From Reyranella sp. CPCC 100927 (GTDB lineage: Bacteria; Pseudomonadota; Alphaproteobacteria; Reyranellales; Reyranellaceae), in assembly GCF_007859315.1 (NCBI RefSeq), contig NZ_VOHA01000001.1, forward strand, positions 992,001 to 1,056,000: 64,000 nucleotides of DNA, given 5' to 3'. This document shows positions 16,633 to 25,812 of the stretch, in pieces. Each line of letters starts with the position of its first letter. Within the stretch, counting starts at the first letter, position 1. The notes below the pieces were generated by a model, which made no database searches, had not been told where the DNA came from, and was given only the letters and a program-made list of their open reading frames with translations. The translations under genes and the position numbers were made by a program.

Positions 16633-17511
16633 ATGACTGCCACTGTCCGACCGCGCCGCAGCGTGCTCTACATGCCCGGCGCCAACACGCGTGCGCTGGA
16701 AAAGGCCCGCACCTTGCCGGCCGACGCGCTGATCTTCGACCTCGAGGACGCCGTGGCGCCCGACGCCAAGGCGGCGGCACGCGCCAATGTCGTGGCCGCT
16801 GCCGCCAGCCGCGCCTACGGCAAGCGCGAGATCGTCATTCGCGCCAATGGCCTGGGCACCCCGTGGGGCCGTGACGACATCGTCGCCATTGCCGGTTCGG
16901 GTGCCGACGCGGTGCTGGTGCCGAAGCTGGAAGGCGCCGCCGACGTGGCCGCCGTGGTCGAACTGCTGGACGAAGCCGGCGCGCCGCCGTCGATGGCGAT
17001 GTGGGGCATGATGGAGACGCCGCGCGGCATTTTGCACGCCGAGGAGATCGCGTCCGCCTCGTCGCGGCTGGCCTGCTTCGTGATGGGCACCAATGATCTG
17101 GTGAAGGATCTGCGCGCGCGCCATACGCCCATGCGGTTGCCGATGATGGTCGCGCTGGGGGTGACCATGCTGGCGGCGCGCGCCAGTGGCCTCGCAATCC
17201 TCGACGGCGTCTACAACGACATCCAGGACGCCGAGGGCTTCCGGGCGTCCTGTGTGCAGGGCCTGGAGATGGGCTTCGACGGCAAGACGCTGATCCATCC
17301 CAGCCAGGTCGAGCCCTGCAACGAGGTCTTCGCGCCCACGGCGGCAGATCTCGCGATGGCGGAGAAGATCGTCACGGCATTCGATCAGGCGCGCGCGGCC
17401 GGCAAGGGCGTGGTCACCGTCGACGGACGCATGATCGAGAATCTTCACGTCGAGCAGGCCCAGCGCCAGCTCGCGCTCGCCAAGGCAATCGCCGCCCTCG
17501 CCGGCGCCTGA
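16633..17511 (+). CDS. CitE-like CoA-ester lyase / malyl-CoA thioesterase (HpcH/HpaI family)
   Basis: A 292-residue TIM-barrel enzyme. The start is set by GGGGGAGAGGA upstream of the ATG at 16633. Motifs are SVLYMPGANTRALEKA, the metal/CoA site DLEDAVAPD, METPRGI and GKTLIHPSQ. The family includes citrate lyase beta, malyl-CoA/methylmalyl-CoA lyase and (3S)-malyl-CoA thioesterase; length is closer to the thioesterase/CitE-like branch than to Mcl1. The next gene is a mesaconyl-CoA hydratase, which supports a role in the ethylmalonyl-CoA pathway (or glyoxylate/acetyl-CoA release). Confidence 0.85.
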   Translation: MTATVRPRRSVLYMPGANTRALEKARTLPADALIFDLEDAVAPDAKAAARANVVAAAASRAYGKREIVIRANGLGTPWGRDDIVAIAGSGADAVLVPKLEGAADVAAVVELLDEAGAPPSMAMWGMMETPRGILHAEEIASASSRLACFVMGTNDLVKDLRARHTPMRLPMMVALGVTMLAARASGLAILDGVYNDIQDAEGFRASCVQGLEMGFDGKTLIHPSQVEPCNEVFAPTAADLAMAEKIVTAFDQARAAGKGVVTVDGRMIENLHVEQAQRQLALAKAIAALAGA

Positions 17512-17518
17512 TGTCTTC

Positions 17519-17692
17519 ACCTCTCCCGCAAGCGGGAGAGGTCGACGGGCGCGCAGCGTCCGGTCAGGTTTATCGGCCGTCGGCCGATAAACCGAGGTGA
17601 GGGGATACACACGAGGAGCCGAGTCCTTGGGCCCTCACCTTCCCATCGTGCTGCGCACGATGGGCCCCTTCCTCTCCCGCGTGCGGGAGAGG
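17519..17692. repeat. composite palindromic repeat, family B (copy 1)
   Basis: About 174 bases made of nested hairpins: CCTCTCCCGC/GCGGGAGAGG at both ends, an inner GGTTTATCGGCC/GGCCGATAAACC arm pair, and CCCATCGTG/CACGATGGG. The same arrangement in opposite orientation occurs at 47814-47989. It fills the gap between the lyase and hydratase genes, ending 18 bases before the hydratase ATG. Confidence 0.85.
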
Positions 17693-17710
17693 AGAGCACG
17701 GAGCCCGACA

Positions 17711-18760
17711 ATGACCAAGACCAACGCCGGCAATTTCTTCGAGGATTTTCGCATCGGGCAGGAGCTGGTCCATGCCACGCCGCGCACCGTCACGTCGGGC
17801 GACGTGGCGTTGTACACGGCGCTCTACGGTACGCGCTTCGCCCTGCAGTCGTCCGATGCCTTCGCGCAGTCGCTGGGCCTGCCGCGCGCACCGGTCGACG
17901 ACCTGCTGGTCTTCCATATCGTGTTCGGCAAGACCGTGCCGGACGTGTCGCTCAATGCGATCGCCAATCTCGGTTACGCCGAGTGCCGCTTCGGCGCGTC
18001 GGTCTATCCCGGCGACACGCTGTCGACCCGGTCGGTGGTCATCGGCCTGCGCGAGAACTCGAACCGCGAGAGCGGTGTCGTGCATGTGCGCTCGACCGGT
18101 CGCAACCAGCACGGTGAAGTCGTGCTCGACTACGTGCGCTGGGTGATGGTGCGCAAGCGTGATCCCAAGGCCGAGCTTCCCGTGGCCGTGACGCCCAAGC
18201 TGGCGCCGGCCGTCGCGGCGAGCGACCTCGTGGTGCCGGCCGGCCTGTCGCTTGGGTCCTATGACGCGCAGCTCGCCGGTGCGACGCATCGCTGGCGTGA
18301 CTACGACATCGGCGAGCGTGTCGACCACGTCGATGGCATGACCATCGAGGAGGCCGAGCACATGATCGCCACGCGCCTCTACCAGAACACGGCCAAGGTG
18401 CATTTCGATCAGCGCCTGGCTGCCGGCAGTCGATTCGGCCGGCGCCTGATCTATGGCGGCCACATCATTTCGCTGGCGCGGGCCTTGTCGTTCAACGGCC
18501 TCGCCAATGCCTTACGGCTGGCTGCGATCAATGCCGGCAGTCACACCAACCCGACCCTGGCCGGCGACACGATCTACGCCTGGTCGGAGGTGACCGACAA
18601 AGCCGAGCTCGCGCATCGCACCGACGTCGGCGCGTTGCGCCTGCGCACGCTCGCCGTCAAGAACGCACCGTCATCAGCCTTTCCGGACAAGTCGGCGGAT
18701 GGCCGGACCGACCCTGCGGTCGTCCTCGACCTCGACTATTGGGTGCTGATGCCGCGCTGA
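17711..18760 (+). CDS. mch: mesaconyl-CoA hydratase-like MaoC dehydratase
   Basis: A 349-residue protein with two hot-dog (MaoC-like) halves, the length expected for mesaconyl-C1-CoA hydratase (beta-methylmalyl-CoA dehydratase). N-terminal FFEDFRIGQELVHATPRTVT and the later second-half motifs AEHMIATRLYQNTAKVHFD and RLIYGGHIISLARAL match that family. It interconverts mesaconyl-CoA and beta-methylmalyl-CoA in the ethylmalonyl-CoA pathway. The ATG at 17711 follows a family B repeat; an upstream extension would translate that repeat. The lyase gene precedes it and sdhC follows. Confidence 0.88.
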   Translation: MTKTNAGNFFEDFRIGQELVHATPRTVTSGDVALYTALYGTRFALQSSDAFAQSLGLPRAPVDDLLVFHIVFGKTVPDVSLNAIANLGYAECRFGASVYPGDTLSTRSVVIGLRENSNRESGVVHVRSTGRNQHGEVVLDYVRWVMVRKRDPKAELPVAVTPKLAPAVAASDLVVPAGLSLGSYDAQLAGATHRWRDYDIGERVDHVDGMTIEEAEHMIATRLYQNTAKVHFDQRLAAGSRFGRRLIYGGHIISLARALSFNGLANALRLAAINAGSHTNPTLAGDTIYAWSEVTDKAELAHRTDVGALRLRTLAVKNAPSSAFPDKSADGRTDPAVVLDLDYWVLMPR

Positions 18761-18841
18761 TCTGCGGCTCCAGCGGGACCGCATTGCGTGATGTGCAAGG
18801 CACTCGGTTTCGATGCGCAACGCGGTGGTTGGTGCTATGCG

Positions 18842-18869
18842 TTGACTTGCTCGCCGCGAGGACTAAAGT
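18842..18869 (+). promoter_or_regulatory. candidate sdhCDAB promoter
   Basis: TTGACT at 18842-18847 and TAAAGT at 18864-18869 are 16 bases apart, about 70 bases before the sdhC ATG. This implies that sdhCDAB has its own start in addition to any read-through from the hydratase gene. Confidence 0.45.
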
Positions 18870-18879
18870 GCCCGCCGTG

Positions 18880-18918
18880 GCCGGGTCTTTGCGGACGATT
18901 CGTCCGCGCAGACCCGGC
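18880..18918 (+). other. long hairpin in the sdhC leader
   Basis: GCCGGGTCT (18880-18888) pairs with AGACCCGGC (18910-18918), and inside it GCGGAC pairs with GTCCGC around GATTC. If the promoter above is used, this structure starts near the 5' end of the transcript, 21 bases before the sdhC ATG. No T-tract follows, so it is not an ordinary terminator. Confidence 0.5.
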
Positions 18919-18939
18919 ATCATCGTTTCCGGGACAGGC

Positions 18940-19338
18940 ATGAGCACAGCCGACCGGCCGGTTTCACGGCCACTTTCTCCCCACCTGCAGGTCTATCGGC
19001 CGCAGCTCACATCAATGCTGTCGATCACGCACCGCGCCACCGGCATCGCGCTGGCGGTGGGGCTGGTGTGGCTGGTCGTCTGGATCTGCGCTGCGGCGTC
19101 GGATGCCAGCACCTACGGCGCCATCGCGTCCTTCAACGGCTCGATCCTCGGTCGAATCTTCCTGTTCGGCTGGACGGCCAGTCTTTTCTATCACCTGTTC
19201 AACGGCATCCGGCATCTGTTCTGGGACGCCGGCTACGGGCTCGAGTTGAAGGAAGCTTATGCCAGCGGCTGGATGGTGCTCGCCGCGACGGCCGTTTGCA
19301 CGATTGGCAGCTGGCTGATCGCCAGCCTGGTGAGGTAA
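18940..19338 (+). CDS. sdhC: succinate dehydrogenase cytochrome b556 subunit
   Basis: A 132-residue membrane anchor of complex II with three helices. [20 protein letters not shown] followed by THRATGIAL is the SdhC signature and supplies quinone-site residues; the heme-ligand histidine is expected in [14 protein letters not shown]. The first ATG compatible with this homology is 18940. It is first in sdhCDAB, with 5 bases to sdhD. The complex oxidises succinate to fumarate and reduces quinone. Confidence 0.95.
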   Translation: MSTADRPVSRPLSPHLQVYRPQLTSMLSITHRATGIALAVGLVWLVVWICAAASDASTYGAIASFNGSILGRIFLFGWTASLFYHLFNGIRHLFWDAGYGLELKEAYASGWMVLAATAVCTIGSWLIASLVR

Positions 19339-19343
19339 GGGCC

Positions 19344-19727
19344 ATGGCCGATCTTCGCTCACCGCTCGCCCGCGTGCGCGGCCTGGGTTCAGCCCAGGAC
19401 GGCACGCATCATTGGTGGCTGCAGCGTGTCACGGCGATAGCGCTGGTGCCGCTGGTGGTGTGGTTCATCATCTCGATGCTGCGCGTGGCGCCCGAAGGCC
19501 AGGCGGCGGTGCGCGCCTGGATCGCCTCGCCGATCACCATGACCATGCTGATCCTCTTCATCGCCGTCGGGCTGTGGCACGCGGCGCTGGGCATGCAGGT
19601 CGTGATCGAGGACTACGTGCATACCAAGGGCTGGCGCATCGGGCTGGACCTGGCAGTGAAATTCATCGCCGCGGCCCTGATCGTCGCCGGCATCGTGGCG
19701 ATCTTCAAAATCGCGTTCGGAGGCTAG
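19344..19727 (+). CDS. sdhD: succinate dehydrogenase hydrophobic membrane anchor
   Basis: A 127-residue second anchor subunit with three helices. [20 protein letters not shown] and the helix after [14 protein letters not shown] are typical of alphaproteobacterial SdhD. The third-helix region ends in an Ile/Ala-rich stretch. It completes the quinone and heme b site with SdhC. Two bases separate it from sdhA. Confidence 0.95.
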   Translation: MADLRSPLARVRGLGSAQDGTHHWWLQRVTAIALVPLVVWFIISMLRVAPEGQAAVRAWIASPITMTMLILFIAVGLWHAALGMQVVIEDYVHTKGWRIGLDLAVKFIAAALIVAGIVAIFKIAFGG

Positions 19728-19729
19728 TC

Positions 19730-21571
19730 ATGCCGCTCGACGACAAGAAGGGCAACGGCAATGGTGCCGCCGGCACGGTGTCCATTGGTGGTCGCGCCTA
19801 CAAGGTCATTGATCATACCTACGACGTCGTGGTCGTTGGTGCCGGCGGCGCCGGCCTGCGTGCCACCTTCGGCATTGCTGCCAAAGGGCTGAAGACCGCC
19901 TGCATCAGCAAGGTGTTCCCCACGCGCAGCCATACCGTGGCGGCGCAGGGCGGCATTTCGGCGGCGCTGGGCAACATGGGTGCCGACGACTGGCGCTGGC
20001 ACATGTACGACACCGTCAAGGGGTCGGACTGGCTCGGCGACCAGGACGCCATCGAGTACATGTGCCGCGAGGCGATTCCGGCGATCATCGAGCTGGAGCA
20101 CTACGGCGTGCCGTTCAGCCGCACGGCCGAGGGCAAGATCTACCAGCGTCCGTTCGGCGGCATGACGACGGAGTTCGGCAAGGGCATCGCACAGCGCACC
20201 TGCGCCGCTGCCGACCGCACCGGCCATGCCATCCTGCATACGCTCTACCAGCAGTCGCTGAAGCACCACGCCGAGTTCTTCATCGAGTATTTCGCGCTCG
20301 ACCTGATCATGGACGAGGGCGTCTGCCGCGGCGTAATGGCGTGGAACCTCGATGACGGCACGATCCATCGCTTCCGCGCCCACATGGTGGTGCTGGCCAC
20401 CGGTGGCTACGGCCGGGCCTACTTCTCGGCGACCTCGGCGCATACCTGCACCGGTGACGGCGGCGCCATGGCCTTGCGTGCCGGCCTGCCCATGCAGGAT
20501 ATGGAGTTCATCCAATTCCACCCCACGGGGATCTACGGTGCCGGCTGCCTGATCACCGAGGGCGTGCGCGGCGAGGGCGGCTACCTCACCAACGCCAACG
20601 GTGAGCGCTTCATGGAGCGCTATGCGCCGTCGGCCAAGGATCTTGCCTCGCGCGACGTGGTCAGCCGCTCGATGACCATCGAGATCCGCGAAGGTCGCGG
20701 CTGCGGGCCCAACAAGGCCTACATCGACCTGCACATCGAGCACCTCGAGCCCAAGGTGATTCACGAGCGCCTGCCGGGCATCGCCGAGACGGCGCGCATC
20801 TTTGCCGGCGTGGATGTCACCAAGCAGCCGATCCCGATCGTGCCGACCTGCCACTACAACATGGGCGGCGTGCCCACCAACTTCCGCTGCGAGGTGGTGA
20901 CCGTGAAGGACGGTGACCCCAATGTGGTGGTGCCGGGCCTGATGGCGATCGGCGAGGCGGCCTGCGTCTCGGTGCACGGCGCCAACCGGCTGGGCTCCAA
21001 TTCGCTGCTCGACCTGGTGGTGTTCGGCCGTTCGGCGGCGATCCGCGCCGGCGAGGTCGTGCAGGCGGGTGCTGCGCACAAGTCGCTGCCCAACGCGGGC
21101 GAGGACGCCATCGCACGGCTCGACAGGGCGCGTCATGCCAGCGGCGGCACGGGCACGGCGCAACTGCGCCTGGACATGCAGAACGCCATGCAGAGCGATT
21201 GTGCCGTGTTCCGCACGCAGAAGACGCTGGATGAAGGCTGCAAGCGGCTCGACACGGTGTTCGGCGCCAAGACCGATATCCGGGTCAAGGACCGCTCGAT
21301 GATCTGGAACTCGGACCTGGTCGAGACCCTGGAGTTCGAGAACCTTGTGCTGCAGGCGCAGGCCACCGTGCGCTCGGCGGCCAACCGCACCGAAAGCCGC
21401 GGCGCGCATGCGCGCGAGGATTTCCCGGAGCGCGACGACAAGAACTGGCTGAAGCACTCGGTGATCTGGGTCGACGACAAGGGTGGTACCAAGATCGACT
21501 ACCGCCCGGTCAAGCTTCAGCCGATGAGCAACGACGTGCAATCCTTCCCGCCCAAGGCGCGGGTCTACTGA
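19730..21571 (+). CDS. sdhA: succinate dehydrogenase flavoprotein subunit
   Basis: A 613-residue catalytic subunit. The dinucleotide motif [15 protein letters not shown] is near residue 40, the flavinylated histidine is in [10 protein letters not shown], and [19 protein letters not shown] is the second FAD-binding block. FHPTG and the catalytic arginine region are intact. The ATG at 19730 gives a normal N-terminus with a short polar extension ([12 protein letters not shown]). It works with SdhB on the inner face of the membrane. Confidence 0.97.
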   Translation: MPLDDKKGNGNGAAGTVSIGGRAYKVIDHTYDVVVVGAGGAGLRATFGIAAKGLKTACISKVFPTRSHTVAAQGGISAALGNMGADDWRWHMYDTVKGSDWLGDQDAIEYMCREAIPAIIELEHYGVPFSRTAEGKIYQRPFGGMTTEFGKGIAQRTCAAADRTGHAILHTLYQQSLKHHAEFFIEYFALDLIMDEGVCRGVMAWNLDDGTIHRFRAHMVVLATGGYGRAYFSATSAHTCTGDGGAMALRAGLPMQDMEFIQFHPTGIYGAGCLITEGVRGEGGYLTNANGERFMERYAPSAKDLASRDVVSRSMTIEIREGRGCGPNKAYIDLHIEHLEPKVIHERLPGIAETARIFAGVDVTKQPIPIVPTCHYNMGGVPTNFRCEVVTVKDGDPNVVVPGLMAIGEAACVSVHGANRLGSNSLLDLVVFGRSAAIRAGEVVQAGAAHKSLPNAGEDAIARLDRARHASGGTGTAQLRLDMQNAMQSDCAVFRTQKTLDEGCKRLDTVFGAKTDIRVKDRSMIWNSDLVETLEFENLVLQAQATVRSAANRTESRGAHAREDFPERDDKNWLKHSVIWVDDKGGTKIDYRPVKLQPMSNDVQSFPPKARVY

Positions 21572-21600
21572 GCGGCAGGCAGAGCCCGGAGTGAGACGCA

Positions 21601-22380
21601 ATGGCTGAATTCGCACTGCCCGCCAACTCGAAGATCGATCGCAACGGCGCGGCCTATCCGGCGCCGTCGGGCGCCAAGCAGGTGAAGTCGTTCAAGGTCT
21701 ATCGCTGGAATCCCGACGACGGCAAGAATCCGCGCATCGACACCTACGACATCGACCTTGCCGACTGCGGGCCGATGATTCTCGACGCGCTGATCAAGAT
21801 CAAGAACGAGGTCGACAGCACGCTGACGTTCCGCCGCTCGTGCCGCGAGGGCGTGTGCGGATCGTGCGCCATGAACATCGACGGCACCAATACGCTGGCC
21901 TGCACCAAGTACATCGACGACGTGAAAGGCGACGTGAAGATCCACCCGCTGCCGCACATGCCGGTGGTGAAGGATCTCGTGCCCGACCTGACGACGGCGT
22001 ATGCCCAGCTGGCCTCGGTCGAGCCGTGGCTCAAGAACGAGAGCCCGGCCCCGGAGCGCGAACGCCTGCAATCGCCGCAGGAGCGTGCCAAGCTCGACGG
22101 CCTGTGGGAGTGCATCCTGTGCTTCTCCTGCACCACCAGCTGCCCCAGCTACTGGTGGAACGGCGAGCGCTATCTTGGTCCGGCGGTGCTGCTGCAAGCC
22201 TATCGCTGGATCGTCGACAGCCGCGACGAGGCGACCGGTGACCGGCTCGATCAGCTCGAGGATCCGTTTCGCCTCTACCGCTGCCACACCATCATGAACT
22301 GCACCAAGACCTGCCCCAAGGGTCTGAACCCGGCCAAGGCCATCGCCGAAATCAAGAAGATGATGGTGGCCCGGAAATAG
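21601..22380 (+). CDS. sdhB: succinate dehydrogenase iron-sulfur subunit
   Basis: A 259-residue electron-transfer subunit. The [2Fe-2S] ligands are in [15 protein letters not shown], and the [4Fe-4S] and [3Fe-4S] ligands in [12 protein letters not shown] and [14 protein letters not shown]. All expected cysteines are present. It is last in sdhCDAB and is followed by a clear terminator. Confidence 0.97.
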   Translation: MAEFALPANSKIDRNGAAYPAPSGAKQVKSFKVYRWNPDDGKNPRIDTYDIDLADCGPMILDALIKIKNEVDSTLTFRRSCREGVCGSCAMNIDGTNTLACTKYIDDVKGDVKIHPLPHMPVVKDLVPDLTTAYAQLASVEPWLKNESPAPERERLQSPQERAKLDGLWECILCFSCTTSCPSYWWNGERYLGPAVLLQAYRWIVDSRDEATGDRLDQLEDPFRLYRCHTIMNCTKTCPKGLNPAKAIAEIKKMMVARK

Positions 22381-22408
22381 GGGCGCACCTGCCGCAAGAC
22401 GCTGACGC

Positions 22409-22435
22409 AAAGCCCCCCGCGCGGAGGGCTTTGTT
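22409..22435 (+). terminator. rho-independent terminator after sdhB
   Basis: AAAGCCC at 22409-22415 pairs with GGGCTTT at 22426-22432 around a GC-rich loop and is followed by GTTATG. It lies 28 bases after the sdhB stop, between convergent transcripts. Confidence 0.75.
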
Positions 22436-22452
22436 ATGTTGAGGCGCTCCGG

Positions 22453-23448
22453 TCAGTCGAGGCGGATGTCGGCGACCTTGACGACCTGCGCCCACTTGTC
22501 GATCTCGGCTTCGACGAAGCGCTGGAATTCCAGGCCCGCCAGGGGCGCAGCCTCCTGTCCCTGGTCGGCGAGCAGCGGCTGGATGGCCGGGTCGAGCAGG
22601 GCATCCTTCATCGCTCCGTAGATCCGGTCGCGGATGGTGTCGGGCAAAGCCGCGGGGCCGAACAGTCCCGTCCATCCCGAGGCGATCAGCCCCGGTACGC
22701 CCTGCTCGATCGCGGTCGGCAGGTCGGGCGCGAAAGCGACGCGGCGCTCCGACAACACGGCCAATCCGCGCAGGTCGCCGCTGCGGATGTGCGGCAGCAG
22801 CGGCGCGTAGTAGATCATCATCTTCACGCGTCCGGCCAACAGGTCCGAGATTCCCCGGCCGACGTCGCGATAGGGCACGTGCACGACCTTGGCGCCGGTC
22901 TTCAGACGCAGCAGTTCGGTCGCCAGGTGGCCCGATCCGCCGACGCCGCTGGACGCGTAATCGACGCCGTTGGGCTCTGTCTTCGAATAGGCCACGAACT
23001 CGGCCAGCGTGCGTGCCGGCACCGACGGATGGACCACAACCAGGCCCGGCGGTGTCGCGGCGCGGCCGATCGGCGTGAAGTCGCGCAAGACGTTGTAGGG
23101 CAGGGTGGGCATCAGCGGCACCAGCGTGGCGTGCGAGGCCACCGTGCCCATCACCAGCGTATAGCCGTCGGGCGGCGACTTCGCGACGGCATCGCTGCCG
23201 ATGGCGCCTGTCGCGCCCGATTTGTTGTCGATGACCAGCGGTTGGCCGAGCAGTTGCGACATGCGCGGCGCGATCATGCGCATCGCCATGTCGGTCGTCG
23301 ATCCGGCGCCGTACGGCACGATGATCCGGATCGATCGGCTCGGGTATGGCTCGCCACCGGCGCGGGTCTGCGCCCATGTCGGTAGGCCGCCCGTGACCAC
23401 GGTGCCGGCTGCGGCCCCGATCAGGATCCGTCTGCGAAACAAGGCCAT
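22453..23448 (-). CDS. Bug/TctC-type tricarboxylate substrate-binding protein
   Basis: A 331-residue extracytoplasmic binding protein of the Bug (TctC) family. Residues 1-26 form a signal peptide with RRR near the start. The family block YPSRSIRIIVPYGAGSTTD is followed by VIDNKSGATGAIGSDAVAKS and later SDRVR-like LSERRVAFAPDLPT. Such proteins bind carboxylates or aromatic acids for TTT transporters. No TctA/TctB genes are next to it, which is usual for these orphan paralogues. Confidence 0.9.
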   Translation of the reverse strand: MALFRRRILIGAAAGTVVTGGLPTWAQTRAGGEPYPSRSIRIIVPYGAGSTTDMAMRMIAPRMSQLLGQPLVIDNKSGATGAIGSDAVAKSPPDGYTLVMGTVASHATLVPLMPTLPYNVLRDFTPIGRAATPPGLVVVHPSVPARTLAEFVAYSKTEPNGVDYASSGVGGSGHLATELLRLKTGAKVVHVPYRDVGRGISDLLAGRVKMMIYYAPLLPHIRSGDLRGLAVLSERRVAFAPDLPTAIEQGVPGLIASGWTGLFGPAALPDTIRDRIYGAMKDALLDPAIQPLLADQGQEAAPLAGLEFQRFVEAEIDKWAQVVKVADIRLD

Positions 23449-23476
23449 GCCATCTTCTCCGCGCAGGTCGAGCCGG

Positions 23477-25096
23477 TCAGATCGCGCCGACCCGGGCGAA
23501 CTTCATTTGCTTGATGCGGCCGCTGGAAACGGCAAAACCCGTGATGTCGCCGGCCGCGTTGCGCTCGATCCGTGCCAGTTGCGTGGTGGCAAGCCACGGG
23601 CTTGGCGTCTCGATCTCGACCAGGTCGGTGGCCACGCCGCGCACCGGCCATGGCGCACCGCCGGTGACCAGCGGACCGGCCACGTGGACGGCCAATCCGC
23701 CGTCCGGCGATGCCGGCGGGATGGTCCAGGTCGCATCGCAGTCCCGGGCATGGTAGCGCCCCGGAAGGTCGGCCGGTGGGCGGTCGCGATAGGCCAGCCG
23801 GCGAAACGGCAACACCCGCCCGGCGCCCAGCGCCACATCGAGCGTGTCGTCGACGGCGGGCAGTCGCACGGCGAATTCGAACGAGCCCCTGTCGGCCGCC
23901 AGCCAGCCATCGCCGCGCGGCGCCAGGGCGAAGGGCATGCCGTTCTGGATCACGGTGGGCTCGCCGTCGCGCCACAGCAGATCGAACAGAGCCGGCTCCG
24001 CCTCGTTCACGTACGTGCCGGCGATGCCCTCGATCGCCGATGCGGCCACCGGTTCCGGCGCCGGTGTCAACGCATTGGCATCGCGCAGTGTCTCGATGGC
24101 GACCCGGCGTGCCAGCCGGTACGGGTCGATGCTGCTGAGGTTGGCGATCACGACGACCGTCAGGCGCGCATCCGGCACGCGCAGGAACTCGGTGCGGTAG
24201 CCCGGCCACAGGCCGCCATGCCCCAGCGTGGCGAGGCCGCGCATCTGGCCGCGCTCGATGCCGCGCAGGTAATTGTTGGCGCTGCCGCCGGCCAGCGCCA
24301 TGGCCGTGGTCAGGCGTTGCGGCAGGTCGGTCGGACGCAGCACCGGCCGGTCGAAATGACGGCTCCAGATCAGCAGGTCCTCGACGGTCGAGATCAGGCC
24401 GCCCTCGCCACCCTGGGGATAGGCGTGTGGTGCGCGGCGCACGCTGCCGTCCGGATTGGCCAGGTAGCCGGTGGCGAGATCGGGCACCGGCACGTCGAGC
24501 GACGGGTGCAGCAGGGACCGGGTCATGCCCAGCGGCCCGAAGATGCGCTCGGCGAAGACCGTGCCGAGGGGCTGGCCGCTGACGCGCTCGACGATCAGTC
24601 CCAGCAGCAGGAAGTTGGTGTTGCTGTAGAGGAAGCGGCTGCCGGGCGCGAAGTTGAGATGATGGCTGCGGCACGCGGCGGCCAGCAGATCCTGGGCATG
24701 GCAGGGCCGATCAAGCCCATGACCGCCCAACCGCATCAGCTCGAGGAAGTCGGGCAGGCCGCTGCTGTTGCGCATCATCTGGTCGATCGTCACCGGCAAC
24801 GGCGGCAACTCCGGCAGATACGTATGCGGCGGTTCGTCGAGTGACAGGCGTCCTTCGGCGGCCAGCATCAGCGCCGCCGTGACGGTGAACTGCTTGGTGA
24901 CCGACGCGATGCGAAAGCGTGTCGCCGGCGTGATGGGCACGCGATAGTCGACGCTGGCCAACCCGTAGCCGCGGCACACCAGGATCTCGCCATCCTGCAT
25001 CACGCCGACGACGGCGCCGGGTGATCCTTCGCGCGCGACGCGGGTGAAGAGGGCGTCGATCCGGCGATCGAGGCTGAGACGGTCGACAGCAAGCAT
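23477..25096 (-). CDS. serine hydrolase, beta-lactamase class C family
   Basis: A 539-residue protein. The catalytic pair is S65 and K68 in SVTK, with Y157-S158-N159 as the second motif and HGG-type GHGGLWPG for the third. This is the AmpC/esterase (EstB, D-aminopeptidase) fold, followed by an extra C-terminal beta-rich domain of about 200 residues. No signal peptide is evident, so a cytoplasmic esterase, peptidase or amidase is more likely than a lactamase. The ATG at 25096 has a weak AAGGG upstream. It precedes the Bug-type binding-protein gene on the same strand. Confidence 0.85.
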   Translation of the reverse strand: MLAVDRLSLDRRIDALFTRVAREGSPGAVVGVMQDGEILVCRGYGLASVDYRVPITPATRFRIASVTKQFTVTAALMLAAEGRLSLDEPPHTYLPELPPLPVTIDQMMRNSSGLPDFLELMRLGGHGLDRPCHAQDLLAAACRSHHLNFAPGSRFLYSNTNFLLLGLIVERVSGQPLGTVFAERIFGPLGMTRSLLHPSLDVPVPDLATGYLANPDGSVRRAPHAYPQGGEGGLISTVEDLLIWSRHFDRPVLRPTDLPQRLTTAMALAGGSANNYLRGIERGQMRGLATLGHGGLWPGYRTEFLRVPDARLTVVVIANLSSIDPYRLARRVAIETLRDANALTPAPEPVAASAIEGIAGTYVNEAEPALFDLLWRDGEPTVIQNGMPFALAPRGDGWLAADRGSFEFAVRLPAVDDTLDVALGAGRVLPFRRLAYRDRPPADLPGRYHARDCDATWTIPPASPDGGLAVHVAGPLVTGGAPWPVRGVATDLVEIETPSPWLATTQLARIERNAAGDITGFAVSSGRIKQMKFARVGAI

Positions 25097-25186
25097 GATG
25101 GACCCTTGACGATGCGATTGCGGGCGCAACCGTGTCGGACCCGGGCCGTGACGTCCAGCTTCGTACTTGCAATGCGGATAACGAAA

Positions 25187-25213
25187 ACACGCGGAAGATC
25201 GACTTCCGCGTGT
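25187..25213 (-). terminator. rho-independent terminator of the small lipoprotein gene
   Basis: An 11-bp perfect stem (ACACGCGGAAG / CTTCCGCGTGT) with a 5-base loop. On the minus strand it is followed by TTTTCG. It is 40 bases after the lipoprotein stop. Confidence 0.8.
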
Positions 25214-25253
25214 CTGGGTTGGGAGCCCGCCGGCATCCGCCGGCGTCAAAGCG

Positions 25254-25619
25254 TCAGTTGGATGCTGTCGTGCACCGCGCCCGGCACTGTGCGACCAGCG
25301 CGTCGACCCGATCCTTGTGGGCCTCGGGGAAATAGTCGTACTCGTCCTTGGCGCAGTTCTTCACCCGGTAGGTCACCGCGCCCGAAGCGGCCACGAAGCG
25401 CTGCGGATCCGGCGCACAGGCGTTCTGGCTGCCCGGAAACACATAGGTGTACTGCTGTATCGGCGCTGCCGGTGCCGTGGAGGCCGGGGCCGTATAGGGC
25501 ATGCCGGGCATCAGCCCGCTCTGCGGGTTGACGTCGGACAGGCTCGCAGAGCTTTGCGGCGAGTTGGCGCAACTTGCGAGGATGAGAGTCGAAAGTATTG
25601 CGCACACTACCTTTTCCAT
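25254..25619 (-). CDS. small lipoprotein, unknown function
   Basis: A 121-residue protein with a lipoprotein signal: hydrophobic VVCAILSTLI and the lipobox LASC, with lipidation expected at C17. The mature part is Ser/Pro/Ala-rich and then has four cysteines (ACAPDP, KNCAKDE, QCRARC). No family recognised. A TATAAT on the minus strand at 25679-25684 may be its promoter -10. Confidence 0.72.
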   Translation of the reverse strand: MEKVVCAILSTLILASCANSPQSSASLSDVNPQSGLMPGMPYTAPASTAPAAPIQQYTYVFPGSQNACAPDPQRFVAASGAVTYRVKNCAKDEYDYFPEAHKDRVDALVAQCRARCTTASN

Positions 25620-25812
25620 CGTCTTGCCCCGTTATGCAGAAAGTGACGTAAGGGTTTGTAACAAATGCATTTTTCGGGATTATAGATACTCTTTTTCGGG
25701 CTGTAGGCCAAGTTCTTTTGCGTCGCGCTGTCAATTGCGAGGCTGCCGACCTGCTATGACGATGGCCGAATTGGCGTAGGCTCCCGGCAGGAAACCAGAA
25801 CAGGAGCGCTTC
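25620..25812. promoter_or_regulatory. AT-rich divergent region between the lipoprotein gene and lemA
   Basis: These 193 bases are clearly more AT-rich than the chromosome average here. A minus-strand TATAAT is at 25679-25684 with no obvious -35. An AGGAGCG ribosome site precedes lemA. Confidence 0.4.

Noticed and set aside
19724-21616. A 630-codon open frame antisense to sdhA
   Set aside because: It is the complement-frame shadow of a clear GC-rich gene, has His/Arg/Val-rich composition and shows no family motif.
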